DNA of 64,000 nucleotides from Occallatibacter sp. (GCA_031296305.1 JARLFZ010000002.1:1-64000); one strand, 5' to 3'; numbered from the stretch's first letter, positions 52,529 through 62,665 are shown. The notes: generated by a model from the letters alone, not told the origin. Program-made: numbers and translations.

Positions 52529-53584
52529 ATGACAACCGGATGTTTCACTTCCCGGAGAAATTTCCTGAAAACGACAGTAGCCGGTGCCACTGCTGCAGCG
52601 GCGGCTTTGCGCATGCCATCGGCATGGGGCGCTGACGCTCCTTCCGCCGCTCCACCCAGTACGATAAGCCGCGTCTCTCTGGCCGCGGGCGATGATCGCG
52701 CCAACATTGCGTTCAAGGCACTTGAGCCGTTCAAGAAAGAGATTGCTGTCGCGATTGGCAGGAAGCGCGTCATTATCAAGCCCAACAACGTCATTCCCAA
52801 CCGCGTCTTGTCTGCCTCCCACGCCGACAATCTGGAAGGAATTTTGGAATTTCTGAGATCGATCGGCAAGAAGGACATCGCGATTGCCGAGTCGCCGGCC
52901 ATGGGTTCGGCACTGGATGGCTTCGAGAGCCTTGGCTATAACAAATTTGTCGCTCAGTACGGCGTGAAGCTGGTCGACCTCGACAAGGACGATTTCCAGG
53001 TTGTTCAGTGCATCGACCAGAAAGATTTTCAGCCCCATCCATGCCGCATGGCGAAGACCATGCTCGACCCGAATAACTTCATCATCTCAGCGGCCAAGCT
53101 GAAGACACACGACCTGGTTGGTATCACGCTCTCGTTGAAGAATGTGGTGGTTGGTTCGGCGCTCAAGGATGCGGCGAACCGGCCCATGAGCGGCAAACGC
53201 GTCACCCATGGCGGGGGCACCTATGGCATCAATTACAACCTCTTTGCCCTCTCCGCCAAACTTCATCCGCATCTCGCGGTGATCGACGGGTACGAAGGCA
53301 TGGAAGGCACCGGCCCTGTGAACGGCACACCGATCGCGCAGAAGGTTTGCGTCGCGAGCCTCGATTGGCTGGCTGCCGACCGCGTCGGCGCCGAGTTGAT
53401 GGGCGTCGACTTCAGCAAGATCGGCTATCTGTCGTTCTGCGCCCAGGCCGGGGATCGAGGCCAGTCGGATCTGAGTAAGATTGAAGTCCTCGGGCCGCCG
53501 ATCAAGGATCATGCAAAGACCTATCAACTGCCGAAGCAGTGGGATCAGATCACGAGTTGGCAAAAACCGATGATGGTTGGATGA
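52529..53584 (+). CDS. DUF362 family protein, Tat-exported
   Basis: About 351 residues from the ATG at 52529, where AGGGAGGG precedes it and a Tat signal (SRRNFLKTTVAGATAAAAAL) begins. RVIIKPNNVIPN, IAIAESPA, ISAAKLKTHDLVGITLSLKN and a VIDGYEGMEGTGP segment are typical of DUF362. Some DUF362 proteins carry 4Fe-4S ferredoxin motifs; none is seen here. An oxidoreductase role is suspected in the family but not shown. No close partner gene is apparent; the fucosidase cluster follows downstream. Confidence 0.84.
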   Translation: MTTGCFTSRRNFLKTTVAGATAAAAALRMPSAWGADAPSAAPPSTISRVSLAAGDDRANIAFKALEPFKKEIAVAIGRKRVIIKPNNVIPNRVLSASHADNLEGILEFLRSIGKKDIAIAESPAMGSALDGFESLGYNKFVAQYGVKLVDLDKDDFQVVQCIDQKDFQPHPCRMAKTMLDPNNFIISAAKLKTHDLVGITLSLKNVVVGSALKDAANRPMSGKRVTHGGGTYGINYNLFALSAKLHPHLAVIDGYEGMEGTGPVNGTPIAQKVCVASLDWLAADRVGAELMGVDFSKIGYLSFCAQAGDRGQSDLSKIEVLGPPIKDHAKTYQLPKQWDQITSWQKPMMVG

Positions 53585-53807
53585 CGGCCTTTGTGTGACC
53601 GCCAAATCTAACGTTCGGTCTATTCCCGGAGTGGGCTGACTGGCAATCAGCAGACCCAGTCTGGCCATAGAACGCGGGTGCTGTGGCTGTCGGTCCCGGT
53701 GTGCGAGCGGTGTGCCGGAGCCTGGGAATCGCACTTCAAGATGGTCCATGTCTGGTGTATCGCGGGCCATGGGCTTAGCTACCGGTACTGAGGAGAATCA
53801 TTTCACT

Positions 53808-53963
53808 TTCCAGAAACTTTCTGCCGCCGGCAAGATCCAGAACGTCGAGCTGCTTGACGCGGGCAAGATGAAGTTCGCGCAGAATGATACGGCGCTGACG
53901 GTACAACTGCCCGAAAAGCAGCCCGGCGAACACGCCATCGCGTTTGAAATTATCGGTGCTTAA
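53808..53963 (+). pseudogene. C-terminal remnant of a GH29 alpha-L-fucosidase
   Basis: The frame from about 53808 reads FQKLSAAGKIQNVELLDAG, then ALTVQLPEKQPGEHAIAFEIIG and a stop. The intact fucosidase just downstream ends in the same way (ISLLGYGG, ALSVNLPETSPGQHAVTLKING). Nothing upstream in this frame resembles the catalytic barrel and there is no start codon with a ribosome-binding site. It looks like the end of a tandem copy whose rest was deleted, 12 bases before the next gene. Confidence 0.75.
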
Positions 53964-53975
53964 GGAACGCCAGCC

Positions 53976-55646
53976 ATGCATACCACCTTCACCCGACGCC
54001 AGTTTGCCAGGTTGATCGCCGCCGCCGCGGCATGCGCACGCCTGCCTCGCGCATTTGCCCAGAACGCCCCGCCACCCCGACAGATCGCTCCAGGCCCATT
54101 CCAGCCGACATGGGAATCGCTCACCGCGAACTACAGGACGCCGGAGTGGTTTCGCGATGCTAAGTTCGGCATGTGGGCGCACTGGACGGCGCAATGCGTC
54201 CCCGAGCAGGGCGACTGGTATGCGCGCCGCATGTATGTCCAGGGCGAAAAGGACTACGACTTCCACGTCAAGACCTACGGCCACCCCTCCAAGGTCGGCT
54301 TCATGGAGATCGACAATCTCTGGAAGGCGGAGAAGTGGAATCCCGAGCATCTGATCGGCCTCTACAAACGCGCTGGGGCGAAGTACTTCTTCGCCATGGG
54401 CGCGCATCACGACAACTTCGACATGTTCGACTCAGCCCACCACGACTGGAACTCGGTCAAGGTGGGCCCGAAGAAGGACCTCGTCGGCGCCTGGGCAAAG
54501 ATCGTTCGCGCGAACGGCCTGCGCTTCGGCATCTCCAACCACAACTCGTGGGCCGCGCGCTGGCTGCAGCCCGCGTACGGATACGACGGGGAAGGCCCGC
54601 TGGAGGGCGTGCGTTACGACGCCTATACGCTGACCAAAGCCGACGGCAAAGGCAAGTGGTGGGAAGGCCTCGATCCGCAGGACCTGTATACCGGCAACAG
54701 CGTGCGCATGCCCAACGGCATCCACGGTATCGCTGCCATCAAGGCCTGGGTGAACGAGTACACCAGCCTCGCCAAGAGCAATCCCATGCCGTCCGAGGCC
54801 TTCTGCGAGAACTGGTACATCCGCTGCAAAGACATGGTGGACAAGTACCAGCCGGACGTTCTTTACTTCGATACGAATGAGTTGCCGTTGGGGCAGGCGG
54901 GGCTCGATCTCGTCGCGCATTATTACAACCTGAGCTCCCAAAAGAACGCTGGTAATGCCGAGGTTGTTGTAAACGGCAAGCACATTCTGCCGGAGCACAT
55001 CGGCTCGTTCGTCGAGGACATCGAGCGCAGTACCGCCAACGCCATTCGGCCCCAGCCATGGCAGACCGACACCTGTATCGGCGATTGGCACTACAGCCGC
55101 GCAGTCTATGAGGAGAATCGTTATCAGACTGTACCTCGCATCGTCTCCATGCTGACCGATATTGTCAGCAAGAACGGCAACCTGATGCTTAATATCCCGC
55201 TGCGCGGCGACGGCTCAATCGATGAGAAGGAAGAAGCCTTCATCGCAGGCTTCACCGCATGGATGGACATCAACTCCGAAGGCATCTTCGCGACGCGGCC
55301 GTGGAGGGTCTATGGCGAGGGACCGTCCACCACTGCGCCTCCGCCACGCGCCTACGGGCCTCCTGGACCGCCTTACACCGCTGAGGATATTCGCTTCACC
55401 CAAAAGGGCGATGCAGTTTATGCGTTCGTCGGTGCGTGGCCGGAATCGCGCATTGTGAAGATCAAGAGCCTTGGGACAGGCTCGGCTTATTCCGGTGGCG
55501 CCAAAGCGACCAACATCTCGCTGCTCGGTTACGGCGGCAAGCTGAGCTGGACGCAGGACGAGCAAGCCCTCTCGGTAAATCTGCCGGAGACGTCGCCAGG
55601 TCAGCACGCCGTGACCCTCAAGATCAATGGCTTGCCGGCGGCATAG
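53976..55646 (+). CDS. GH29 alpha-L-fucosidase, Tat-exported
   Basis: 556 residues. TRRQFARLIAAAAACARLP is a Tat signal. The barrel begins PEWFRDAKFGMWAHW, with GAKYFFAMGAHHDNFDMFDS (conserved His/His) and the nucleophile region DVLYFDTNELP; the C-terminal beta domain ends the protein. It hydrolyses terminal alpha-L-fucose, a component of rhamnogalacturonan II, xyloglucan and other glycans. It follows a decayed copy of the same family by 12 bases and precedes an acetylesterase-like gene by 31 bases on the same strand. Another GH29 is cut by the window end at 64000. Confidence 0.9.
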   Translation: MHTTFTRRQFARLIAAAAACARLPRAFAQNAPPPRQIAPGPFQPTWESLTANYRTPEWFRDAKFGMWAHWTAQCVPEQGDWYARRMYVQGEKDYDFHVKTYGHPSKVGFMEIDNLWKAEKWNPEHLIGLYKRAGAKYFFAMGAHHDNFDMFDSAHHDWNSVKVGPKKDLVGAWAKIVRANGLRFGISNHNSWAARWLQPAYGYDGEGPLEGVRYDAYTLTKADGKGKWWEGLDPQDLYTGNSVRMPNGIHGIAAIKAWVNEYTSLAKSNPMPSEAFCENWYIRCKDMVDKYQPDVLYFDTNELPLGQAGLDLVAHYYNLSSQKNAGNAEVVVNGKHILPEHIGSFVEDIERSTANAIRPQPWQTDTCIGDWHYSRAVYEENRYQTVPRIVSMLTDIVSKNGNLMLNIPLRGDGSIDEKEEAFIAGFTAWMDINSEGIFATRPWRVYGEGPSTTAPPPRAYGPPGPPYTAEDIRFTQKGDAVYAFVGAWPESRIVKIKSLGTGSAYSGGAKATNISLLGYGGKLSWTQDEQALSVNLPETSPGQHAVTLKINGLPAA

Positions 55647-55677
55647 CTGCCAAAAGAAAGGCGCCGGTCGCGAATTG

Positions 55678-57252
55678 ATGAGATCGCTCAAGACTTACTC
55701 GTTCCTCGCATCGCTCTCGCTCACTCTGTGCTGCGCGCAGGCAGCCACCGCGCAGGTGAAGCCGTCTGCGCTCTTTAGCGACCACATGGTGTTGCAGAGC
55801 GGCATGGCGGTACCGGTCTGGGGCACAGCCGAGCCCGCAGAGAAGGTGACCATCCAATTCAACGGCCAAAGAAAGTCCGCTGTTGCCGACGCCTCCGGCA
55901 AATGGATGGTGCGCCTCGCCAACCTCCATCCCGGCGGCCCGTTCGAGATGAGGATCGCCGGCAATAAGCCAGGTGAAACCCCAATCGTTGTGCAGGACGT
56001 TCTTGTGGGCGAGGTTTGGCTCGGGTCGGGCCAGTCGAATATGGACTTCACCGTCGCTACCACCCCGAGACACTACTTCGCCGGCGTCCAGAACGAAGCC
56101 GAGGAAATCGCCGCCGCAAACTACCCAAACATCCGCATGTTCACCGGCGCATGGAAGAACAGCTATGAGCCCCAGACCGAGATCTCCGGTACCTGGCTCG
56201 TCGTCACTCCGGAAAACGTCAAAGAGATGTCGGCCATCGGCTATCTCTTCGCGCGCGACATGCAGAAAGAGTTGAAGGTGCCCTTCGGCATTATCACTGA
56301 AGCCTTCGGCGCCAGCACGGCTGAGGCCTGGACCAGCAGCGATGCGCTCGTGGCCAATCCAAAATTGAAGCCGCTGATCGACAAATTCGACGCCAAGGTA
56401 GCCGCCTACAAGACCAACCCACCCGACATCACCGCAGCCCTGAAGGCATGGCAGGAGGCCGTCACGAAAGCTCAGGCTGCCGGGCAGAGACCACCCCGGC
56501 GACCCAGCAATGGCGACCCGGTCGGAGACCAACACAACCCCACCGTGATGTACAACGGCATGATCGCTCCGGTGATTCCCTACGCCATTAGGGGCGTCCT
56601 CTGGTATCAGGGCGAAGCCATCAACGGTGGCCCCACCGGCTACAAGCTTTACCCGCTCCTGCAATCGACCCTGATCAACGACTGGCGCCAGCGCTGGGGC
56701 GAAGGCAACTTCCCGTTCTACATCTGCCAGCTTGCACCACTCAAGGCATGGCCTAATCGGCCGGACACCTTGTACAACAACCCCGATGTCCGCGAAGCGC
56801 AGGCGACGGTGCTGTCTCTGCCGAACACCGGCATGGCTGTCACCATCGACATCGGCGACCCGGTCAACATTCATCCTAAGGACAAGCAGGATGTGGCGGA
56901 CCGGTTGACGCGCATTGCTTTGGCCAACACTTACGGTCGCAAGATCGAGTTCGCCGGCCCCATGTATGACTCGATGAAAGTTGAAGGCAACGCCATCCGC
57001 ATCAAGTTCACTCACGTCAGTACCGGTCTCGTGGCCAGGGGCGGCGAACTCAGGACCTTCATGATCGCCGGTGAGGATGGCAAATTCGTTCCGGCGACCG
57101 CCCGCATCGATCACGACACGCTGCTCGTCTCCAGCCGCGATGTTGCCGAGCCGGCAGCCGTCCGCTACGCCTGGGACAACTATCCCGAAGGCTGCAATCT
57201 CTATAACGGAGATGGCCTTCCCGCAGCACCGTTCCGCACGGATACGTGGTGA
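55678..57252 (+). CDS. Secreted sialate O-acetylesterase-like SGNH esterase
   Basis: About 524 residues from the ATG at 55678; an earlier in-frame start would overlap the fucosidase gene. A signal peptide (LASLSLTLCCAQAATAQ) leads into an N-terminal beta domain, then GSGQSNMDF with the nucleophilic serine, WYQGEAINGG, and NIHPKDKQDVADRL with the catalytic histidine and aspartate. This is the SIAE/DUF303 family, which deacetylates sialic acids or, in plant-polymer degraders, acetylated hemicellulose and pectin. Context favours the latter. It sits between fucosidase and agarase-like genes in one direction. Confidence 0.87.
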   Translation: MRSLKTYSFLASLSLTLCCAQAATAQVKPSALFSDHMVLQSGMAVPVWGTAEPAEKVTIQFNGQRKSAVADASGKWMVRLANLHPGGPFEMRIAGNKPGETPIVVQDVLVGEVWLGSGQSNMDFTVATTPRHYFAGVQNEAEEIAAANYPNIRMFTGAWKNSYEPQTEISGTWLVVTPENVKEMSAIGYLFARDMQKELKVPFGIITEAFGASTAEAWTSSDALVANPKLKPLIDKFDAKVAAYKTNPPDITAALKAWQEAVTKAQAAGQRPPRRPSNGDPVGDQHNPTVMYNGMIAPVIPYAIRGVLWYQGEAINGGPTGYKLYPLLQSTLINDWRQRWGEGNFPFYICQLAPLKAWPNRPDTLYNNPDVREAQATVLSLPNTGMAVTIDIGDPVNIHPKDKQDVADRLTRIALANTYGRKIEFAGPMYDSMKVEGNAIRIKFTHVSTGLVARGGELRTFMIAGEDGKFVPATARIDHDTLLVSSRDVAEPAAVRYAWDNYPEGCNLYNGDGLPAAPFRTDTW

Positions 57253-57429
57253 CCGGAAGCCAACTGCCATTTTTCAGTTGCCGAGGAGTGTCCAGGACCA
57301 GGAAACTCCCGTGAAACACCCCCGCTGACACACCATTGCGTTCAAGATCACGGGCGTTTTAGTCGGTATACAATTCAAGCCGAGTCGTAGCGTCGGTAAC
57401 GACGATCGACTAATCAGAGGAACGGAACT

Positions 57430-59232
57430 ATGAAACTTAATCGCCGGGAGGCAGTGAAAATCATCGCCGGAGCCGTACCGGCACTCGCCAGTTCCAGCGC
57501 GTTTGCCGCTTCTCCGCAGGCGTCAGTGCGCAAATCGGCAACGGACGCGATCATGCGTTTCGCTTTTGACAGTGTCTTCTCCGAGTTCCCGATCGCGATG
57601 ACCGAACTCGGCCAGCAGTCGCCCACCAACTTGTCGGCGTACTCACACCTGGTGATGGAGATGCGGATGAGCTCTCCACAACGGCTCTCTCTCTGGGCCA
57701 ACACAAGCCACGGGCCGCGCTCCGTATCGATCATCGGGTTCGGGCAGAACGCGTGGCTGCGGGCGTCGATTCCGTTACAGTACTTCATCGGCCGGGATTC
57801 GCGGGGCAACGATCTGGCCTCGGCCTCGAACAGGCGCACGAATTGCTGTTGGTATTCCGTATGGGGACCGTTCGGGGACCTGACATCCGTTGAGTCGATC
57901 TCGATCGCGATGGAGTATCCGCTGAACAAGCCGACGGTCGAACTGCGCAACGTGCATCTGTCAACCAAGGACGAAGGGTCGGATTTTCTCGAAGCTGGCC
58001 CTATGCTCGACTCCTTTGGACAGTGGGCGTATGCGGACTGGCCGCGAAAGATCAAGAGTCACGAACAATTGACGCGAGAGCTCGCTGCGGAGGAAAGGAG
58101 CTTCGGTAGCGCTGCGGAATTCGGCTACGGCCGTTACAACGGTTACGCCGGTACCCGCGCGAAGGCCACCGGCTTCTTCCGCGTTGAGCTAATCGACGGC
58201 CGCTGGTGGTTCGTCGATCCGGAAGGTCATCTCTTCTTGTCCACGGGGATCAACGGGACACCAGGCGGCGGTGCGGGATTCGGCGGCAATGACACGGGGA
58301 CTGAGCGAACCAATCGTCGGCTGGATTCATGGGGCATGACCACTGGCGGGATGAATCGTCCAGGCACTGTAATGCTGCGTTGGCCGCTGGGCACAACCTA
58401 TCTCGGATTACCCGACGTCTACTCGCAGAAGTTTTCCGACGATATCGATGCTGCCGCGAACACTCAGTGCACGCCACACAGAAACGACCCTCTGTTGATC
58501 GGCTACTTCGTTGGAAACGAACCGCCCTGGAATAACCGCGAGAGCGAGCTTTGCGAGCTGATTCTGTCCGGGCCGGATACCGCCACAAGAGCCAGGCTCA
58601 AGGAACATCTGTCGGAGGGAGATACTCCTGCGCGGCGGCGCGAATTTGTGCTGAACGCCTTCGCCAGATATCTGGAAATTGTCTGCGGCTCTGTACGAAA
58701 ATACGATCCGAATCATCTTCTGCTGGGAATTCGATTCGGAGGCAAAATGTCGGATGAGGCGATGATGCTCGCGCGTGCCTTCGACGTTTGCAGTATCAAC
58801 GTATACGAGTATGAGCCGACGAAACAGATCATTCGGGCTGGCCGCCTCACTGGCCGGCCAGTCCTGATCGGGGAGTACCACATTGGTGTTCCGGCTGACG
58901 GTCTCGCCGCGGGACTGGTGCAGGCGAAAGACCAGCATGAGCGCGGCGTTGCGTATCGCTACTTCCTGGAACAGGCAGCGTCGCTCGAATGGTTTCTGGG
59001 CGCATACTGGTTCGCATGGCGCGACGAGCCGGTACTGGGCCGCATGGACGGCGAGAACTATAACATCGGTTTTGTAGACGTGACCGATCGGCCGTATACG
59101 GAGCTGATTGAAGCGGCCAGGACGACGCACAAGAGACTACTCGCCGTGCATTCGGGCGACCTGTCTCCGTTTGCGCAACATCCCCTCGCGTCGGATGCAG
59201 GTGCGCCATCCTCACCGTGGCCGTTGGATTGA
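57430..59232 (+). CDS. Agarase-like GH-A clan glycoside hydrolase (GH50-like), Tat-type signal
   Basis: 600 residues with a Tat-like signal (NRREAVKIIAGAVPALASSS). A beta-sandwich N-terminal half contains FGQWAYADWPRKI, a segment typical of beta-agarase-like proteins. The TIM barrel has FFRVELIDGRWWFVDPEGHLF, YFVGNEPPW (acid/base glutamate) and VLIGEYHIGVP (nucleophile). It may act on beta-galactan or another linkage rather than agar, since no agar-specific partners are present. AGAGGAA precedes the ATG. The C-terminus is Pro-rich and overlaps no neighbour; the DUF5107 gene follows 22 bases later. Confidence 0.8.
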   Translation: MKLNRREAVKIIAGAVPALASSSAFAASPQASVRKSATDAIMRFAFDSVFSEFPIAMTELGQQSPTNLSAYSHLVMEMRMSSPQRLSLWANTSHGPRSVSIIGFGQNAWLRASIPLQYFIGRDSRGNDLASASNRRTNCCWYSVWGPFGDLTSVESISIAMEYPLNKPTVELRNVHLSTKDEGSDFLEAGPMLDSFGQWAYADWPRKIKSHEQLTRELAAEERSFGSAAEFGYGRYNGYAGTRAKATGFFRVELIDGRWWFVDPEGHLFLSTGINGTPGGGAGFGGNDTGTERTNRRLDSWGMTTGGMNRPGTVMLRWPLGTTYLGLPDVYSQKFSDDIDAAANTQCTPHRNDPLLIGYFVGNEPPWNNRESELCELILSGPDTATRARLKEHLSEGDTPARRREFVLNAFARYLEIVCGSVRKYDPNHLLLGIRFGGKMSDEAMMLARAFDVCSINVYEYEPTKQIIRAGRLTGRPVLIGEYHIGVPADGLAAGLVQAKDQHERGVAYRYFLEQAASLEWFLGAYWFAWRDEPVLGRMDGENYNIGFVDVTDRPYTELIEAARTTHKRLLAVHSGDLSPFAQHPLASDAGAPSSPWPLD

Positions 59233-59254
59233 ATCAAATATTCGGAGAATACCC

Positions 59255-62200
59255 ATGCAACGGAGAATGTGCCAATCTATCTTCACGGTTGCGCTGATTC
59301 TCGCGGCAACTTCGCCGCTGTTGGCCGCAGCAGCGCCGGTAAATGCCTGGGAAGAAAAGGTCACCATCCCGACCTACCTGATCGGCCCCCCGGACCCCAA
59401 CCCGCAGTTCTACTTCGGCGGCAACTCGCAGGGCGCGCAACACCGCATTTACCCGTATTCTGTCTACGACAACCTGACCACGGAGAAGAAAGACAAGACC
59501 TATACCATGGTCTATCTCGAAAATGAGTACATCAAGATCGGCATTCTTCCCGAGCTTGGTGGCAAGATCTTCGAAGCGGTCGACAAGACGAACGGTTATG
59601 ACTTCATCTACCACCAACATGTCATCAAACCCGCGCTGATCAGCCTGCTCGGCGCCTGGATCTCCGGTGGAATCGAATGGGACCTGCCGCACCATCATCG
59701 CGCCACCAGCTTCCTGCCGATGCAATACAAGATTGAGGCGAACGCCGACGGCTCAAAAACCGTCTGGATCGGTGAGTTGGAGTTGCGCGATCGCATGGAG
59801 TGGGTTGTCGGGGTGACGGTACGCCCCGGCAAGTCCTACTTCGAAGCCGCCTTCCGTATGATCAACCGGACGCCGGTGCCTGCCTCGATGCTGAGCTTCT
59901 CCAACGTTGCGGTTCACGTCAACGATACGTACCAGGTCATCTTCCCTCCGAGCACGCAGTTCGTGACCTATCACGGCAAGCGGGATTTCACTACTTGGCC
60001 GATCGCGACGACAAAGTTCAACGGCGCGGACTTTACCTCCGGCGTTGACGTGAGTTGGTACAAGAACCACGCCGGCGCAAACTCCATGTTTGCCTGGAAC
60101 TATCAGGACGACTTCCTCGCCGGTTACGACCACGGGAAGAATGCGGGCATCCTCAGCATTGCCGACCACAACGTAGTCCCCGGCAAGAAGTTCTGGACGT
60201 GGGGCAACGGCCCCAACGGCCGCGCAGAGGACCATCTGCTCACCGACTCCGACGGGCCCTACATTGAGCTCATGGTCGGCGCCTATTCGGACAATCAGCC
60301 CGACTACAGTTGGCTGGAACCGTATGAGGCCCGCGAGTGGACGCAGTATTGGTATCCGTTCCGTGACATCGACGGCGTGAAGAACGCAAATCTCGACGCC
60401 GCAGTCAACCTCGACGTCAAAGACAGCAAGGCTGTGGTGGGGTTCTACTCCACCGAAGCGCGTCCCGCGGCGCGCGTCACACTGAAACTGAAGGATCGGT
60501 TCTTGCTCGATGTGACGGTCGCAATCAGCCCTGGCCATTCTTTCGTAAAGACGGTCAATCTGCCCGCCGGCACGGACGAGCATGATCTGCGCGCTGCGAT
60601 GGAGGCGGATGGCCGCGAGTTGATTGCATACGCGCCGGTCAAGCTTCAGCCTGAAAAAATGCCGGCGCCCGTGTTGGCTCCGCCCGCGCCGTCGGAGATC
60701 AAGACCACGGAAGAGTTGTACCTGACCGGGCTGCGAATGGAGCAGTTCCATTCTCCCAGCGGCGATCCAAACGAATATTGGCAGGAGGCATTGCGGCGTG
60801 ACCCCGGCGACATCCGCGTGAACACAGTCCTGGGAATTGACGCGATCAAGGCAGGCCGTTATGCCGAGGCGGAGACGCTGCTGCGCAAAGCGCTGGAGCG
60901 GTCCACGGCGAGCTATACATCGCCGAAGGATGGTGAGCCGATATATTACCTCGGGCTCGCTTTGAAGGCACAGGGCAGGCTGGATGAAGCGTACGCTGAA
61001 TTGTTCAAATCAACATGGAGTTCGGCTTGGCGGTCTCCGGGTTACTTTGCACTGGCAGAGATTGACTCGACAAAAGGCGACTTCAATGCGGCTCTGAAGG
61101 ATGATGAACGAGCGCTCCAGGCCGATGCTCTGAACATTCGCGCGCTGGCATTGAAGGCCGCTTTGCTCCGCCATACCGGCCGAAACAGAGAGGCACTTTC
61201 TACCGTCGCTCTCATCTGCGAGATCGATCCGCTCGACGTGCACGGTCTGGTGGAGCAATGGCTTTCCACCGCCTCGACCAATAACGATGCCGTCCTGTGG
61301 ACGACGGTGAGCGAGCATGTCGCGACAGCGCTCGAGGTGGCGGCAGACGATATGAATGCGGGCTTGTGGCAGGACGGTACCAGGTTTCTGGGGCACATCG
61401 TCGACGCGGCTCCCGATAAGTCCAGGGTGTCTCCGCTCATTTACTACTACCTGGCCTACTTCGCCGGACAGATGAACCAGCAAGGCAAAGCTCGCGAGTA
61501 CGATCAACTGGGCGAAAAAGCTTCACCGGACTATGCCTTCCCTTTCCAGATGGAGATGATTGCCGTGCTGGAAAATGCGATGAGCACGAACCCATCCGGC
61601 GCACGCGCTCCGTACTACCTCGGCAACCTGTTGTTCGATTGGCAGCCGCAACGGGCGCAGGCTCTCTGGGAGCAATCCGCCTCGCTGGGAGCAGACTTCC
61701 CGGTCGTCTATCGCAACCTCGCCATGGTTTATGCGCGCAATGGCAATCAGCGTGACCAGGAGCTGACCGCACTTGAGAAAGCAGTTAAGTTCGGCGGTAA
61801 CGCGATGGTCTTCAACGATCTCGACAAGCTGTATGAGGAGAATGGGGTCCCTCCGGCAAAGCGCTTGGCGCTGATGGAAGCGCACCAGGCAGCCATCGAT
61901 CGTGACGACGTGATCGCCCGCGAGATCAACCTCGAAATCTTCGCGGGCAAACCCGAAGCCGCGATTCAGCTCATGGAGTCGCGATTCTTTCGCTCTTGGG
62001 AAGGCGGCGGCGCCTTCTCTCTGGGCGACTCATGGATCAATGCCAACCTCGCTCGCGGTCACCAACGCATGGCCGAGAAGCAGTATACCCAGGCGCTGAC
62101 TAGCTATCAGGCAGCACTTCAGATTCCGGCCAACCTGCAGGAAGCCGCTGGTAATGTGGGTAGCCGCAAAGCCGAGATCTCTTATTTCATCGGAAACGCA

Positions 62201-62665
62201 TATCAGGTCCTGGGCGATTCGGCGAACGCCAAGCGCTTTTGGCACAGCGCATCCAGCGATACGGGAGACGCACACTCAGAGGCAAACGGTCCCGGAGCCA
62301 CCACCCATTTCCGCCGGCGAGGCAATATGGGTGGCCTCGCGGCCGGTGTGCGCGTAGAGCAAGACACGCTCTACTATCAGGCCTTGGCTCTCCAGAAGCT
62401 CGGGCAGCCAGATGATGCTGCGGCAATTTACACACAGCTTCTCGATATTGGCTCAAAGATGCTTGCGGCCGCGCCGGAGATGCCGATCCAGTCGGCAGCC
62501 AGCCAGACCCAGCGAACACTATTCGCGGACGCCCACTACCTCGTCGGCCTCGGCGACCTGGGGTTGAACCACCGGGACCAGGCACGGCAGGAGTTTGCGC
62601 TCGCCCTAAGAGCCAGTCCCGATCATTACTCCGCCGCCAGGGCTCTAAGAGAGGTGACACCTTAG
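59255..62665 (+). CDS. Secreted DUF5107 and TPR protein
   Basis: About 1136 residues from the ATG at 59255 (GGAGAA upstream). A signal peptide ends near LAAAAP. Residues ~30-430 are a DUF5107 domain with an aldose-epimerase-like beta-sandwich: YLENEYIKIGILPELGGKIFEAVDKTNGYDF, WISGGIEWDLPHHH and PGKKFWTWGNGPNGR. The rest is a long run of degenerate TPRs (ALRRDPGDIRVNTVLG, LALRASP). DUF5107 proteins accompany glycan-degradation genes and bind or process sugars; the reaction is uncertain. It ends the plus-strand fucosidase-to-DUF5107 gene series. Confidence 0.84.
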   Translation: MQRRMCQSIFTVALILAATSPLLAAAAPVNAWEEKVTIPTYLIGPPDPNPQFYFGGNSQGAQHRIYPYSVYDNLTTEKKDKTYTMVYLENEYIKIGILPELGGKIFEAVDKTNGYDFIYHQHVIKPALISLLGAWISGGIEWDLPHHHRATSFLPMQYKIEANADGSKTVWIGELELRDRMEWVVGVTVRPGKSYFEAAFRMINRTPVPASMLSFSNVAVHVNDTYQVIFPPSTQFVTYHGKRDFTTWPIATTKFNGADFTSGVDVSWYKNHAGANSMFAWNYQDDFLAGYDHGKNAGILSIADHNVVPGKKFWTWGNGPNGRAEDHLLTDSDGPYIELMVGAYSDNQPDYSWLEPYEAREWTQYWYPFRDIDGVKNANLDAAVNLDVKDSKAVVGFYSTEARPAARVTLKLKDRFLLDVTVAISPGHSFVKTVNLPAGTDEHDLRAAMEADGRELIAYAPVKLQPEKMPAPVLAPPAPSEIKTTEELYLTGLRMEQFHSPSGDPNEYWQEALRRDPGDIRVNTVLGIDAIKAGRYAEAETLLRKALERSTASYTSPKDGEPIYYLGLALKAQGRLDEAYAELFKSTWSSAWRSPGYFALAEIDSTKGDFNAALKDDERALQADALNIRALALKAALLRHTGRNREALSTVALICEIDPLDVHGLVEQWLSTASTNNDAVLWTTVSEHVATALEVAADDMNAGLWQDGTRFLGHIVDAAPDKSRVSPLIYYYLAYFAGQMNQQGKAREYDQLGEKASPDYAFPFQMEMIAVLENAMSTNPSGARAPYYLGNLLFDWQPQRAQALWEQSASLGADFPVVYRNLAMVYARNGNQRDQELTALEKAVKFGGNAMVFNDLDKLYEENGVPPAKRLALMEAHQAAIDRDDVIAREINLEIFAGKPEAAIQLMESRFFRSWEGGGAFSLGDSWINANLARGHQRMAEKQYTQALTSYQAALQIPANLQEAAGNVGSRKAEISYFIGNAYQVLGDSANAKRFWHSASSDTGDAHSEANGPGATTHFRRRGNMGGLAAGVRVEQDTLYYQALALQKLGQPDDAAAIYTQLLDIGSKMLAAAPEMPIQSAASQTQRTLFADAHYLVGLGDLGLNHRDQARQEFALALRASPDHYSAARALREVTP

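Noticed and set aside
55624-57270. Long open frame on the minus strand opposite the acetylesterase-like gene
   Set aside because: It is antisense to a protein with complete SGNH motifs, has no recognisable domain and no ribosome-binding site; GC-rich codon bias keeps the antisense frame open.
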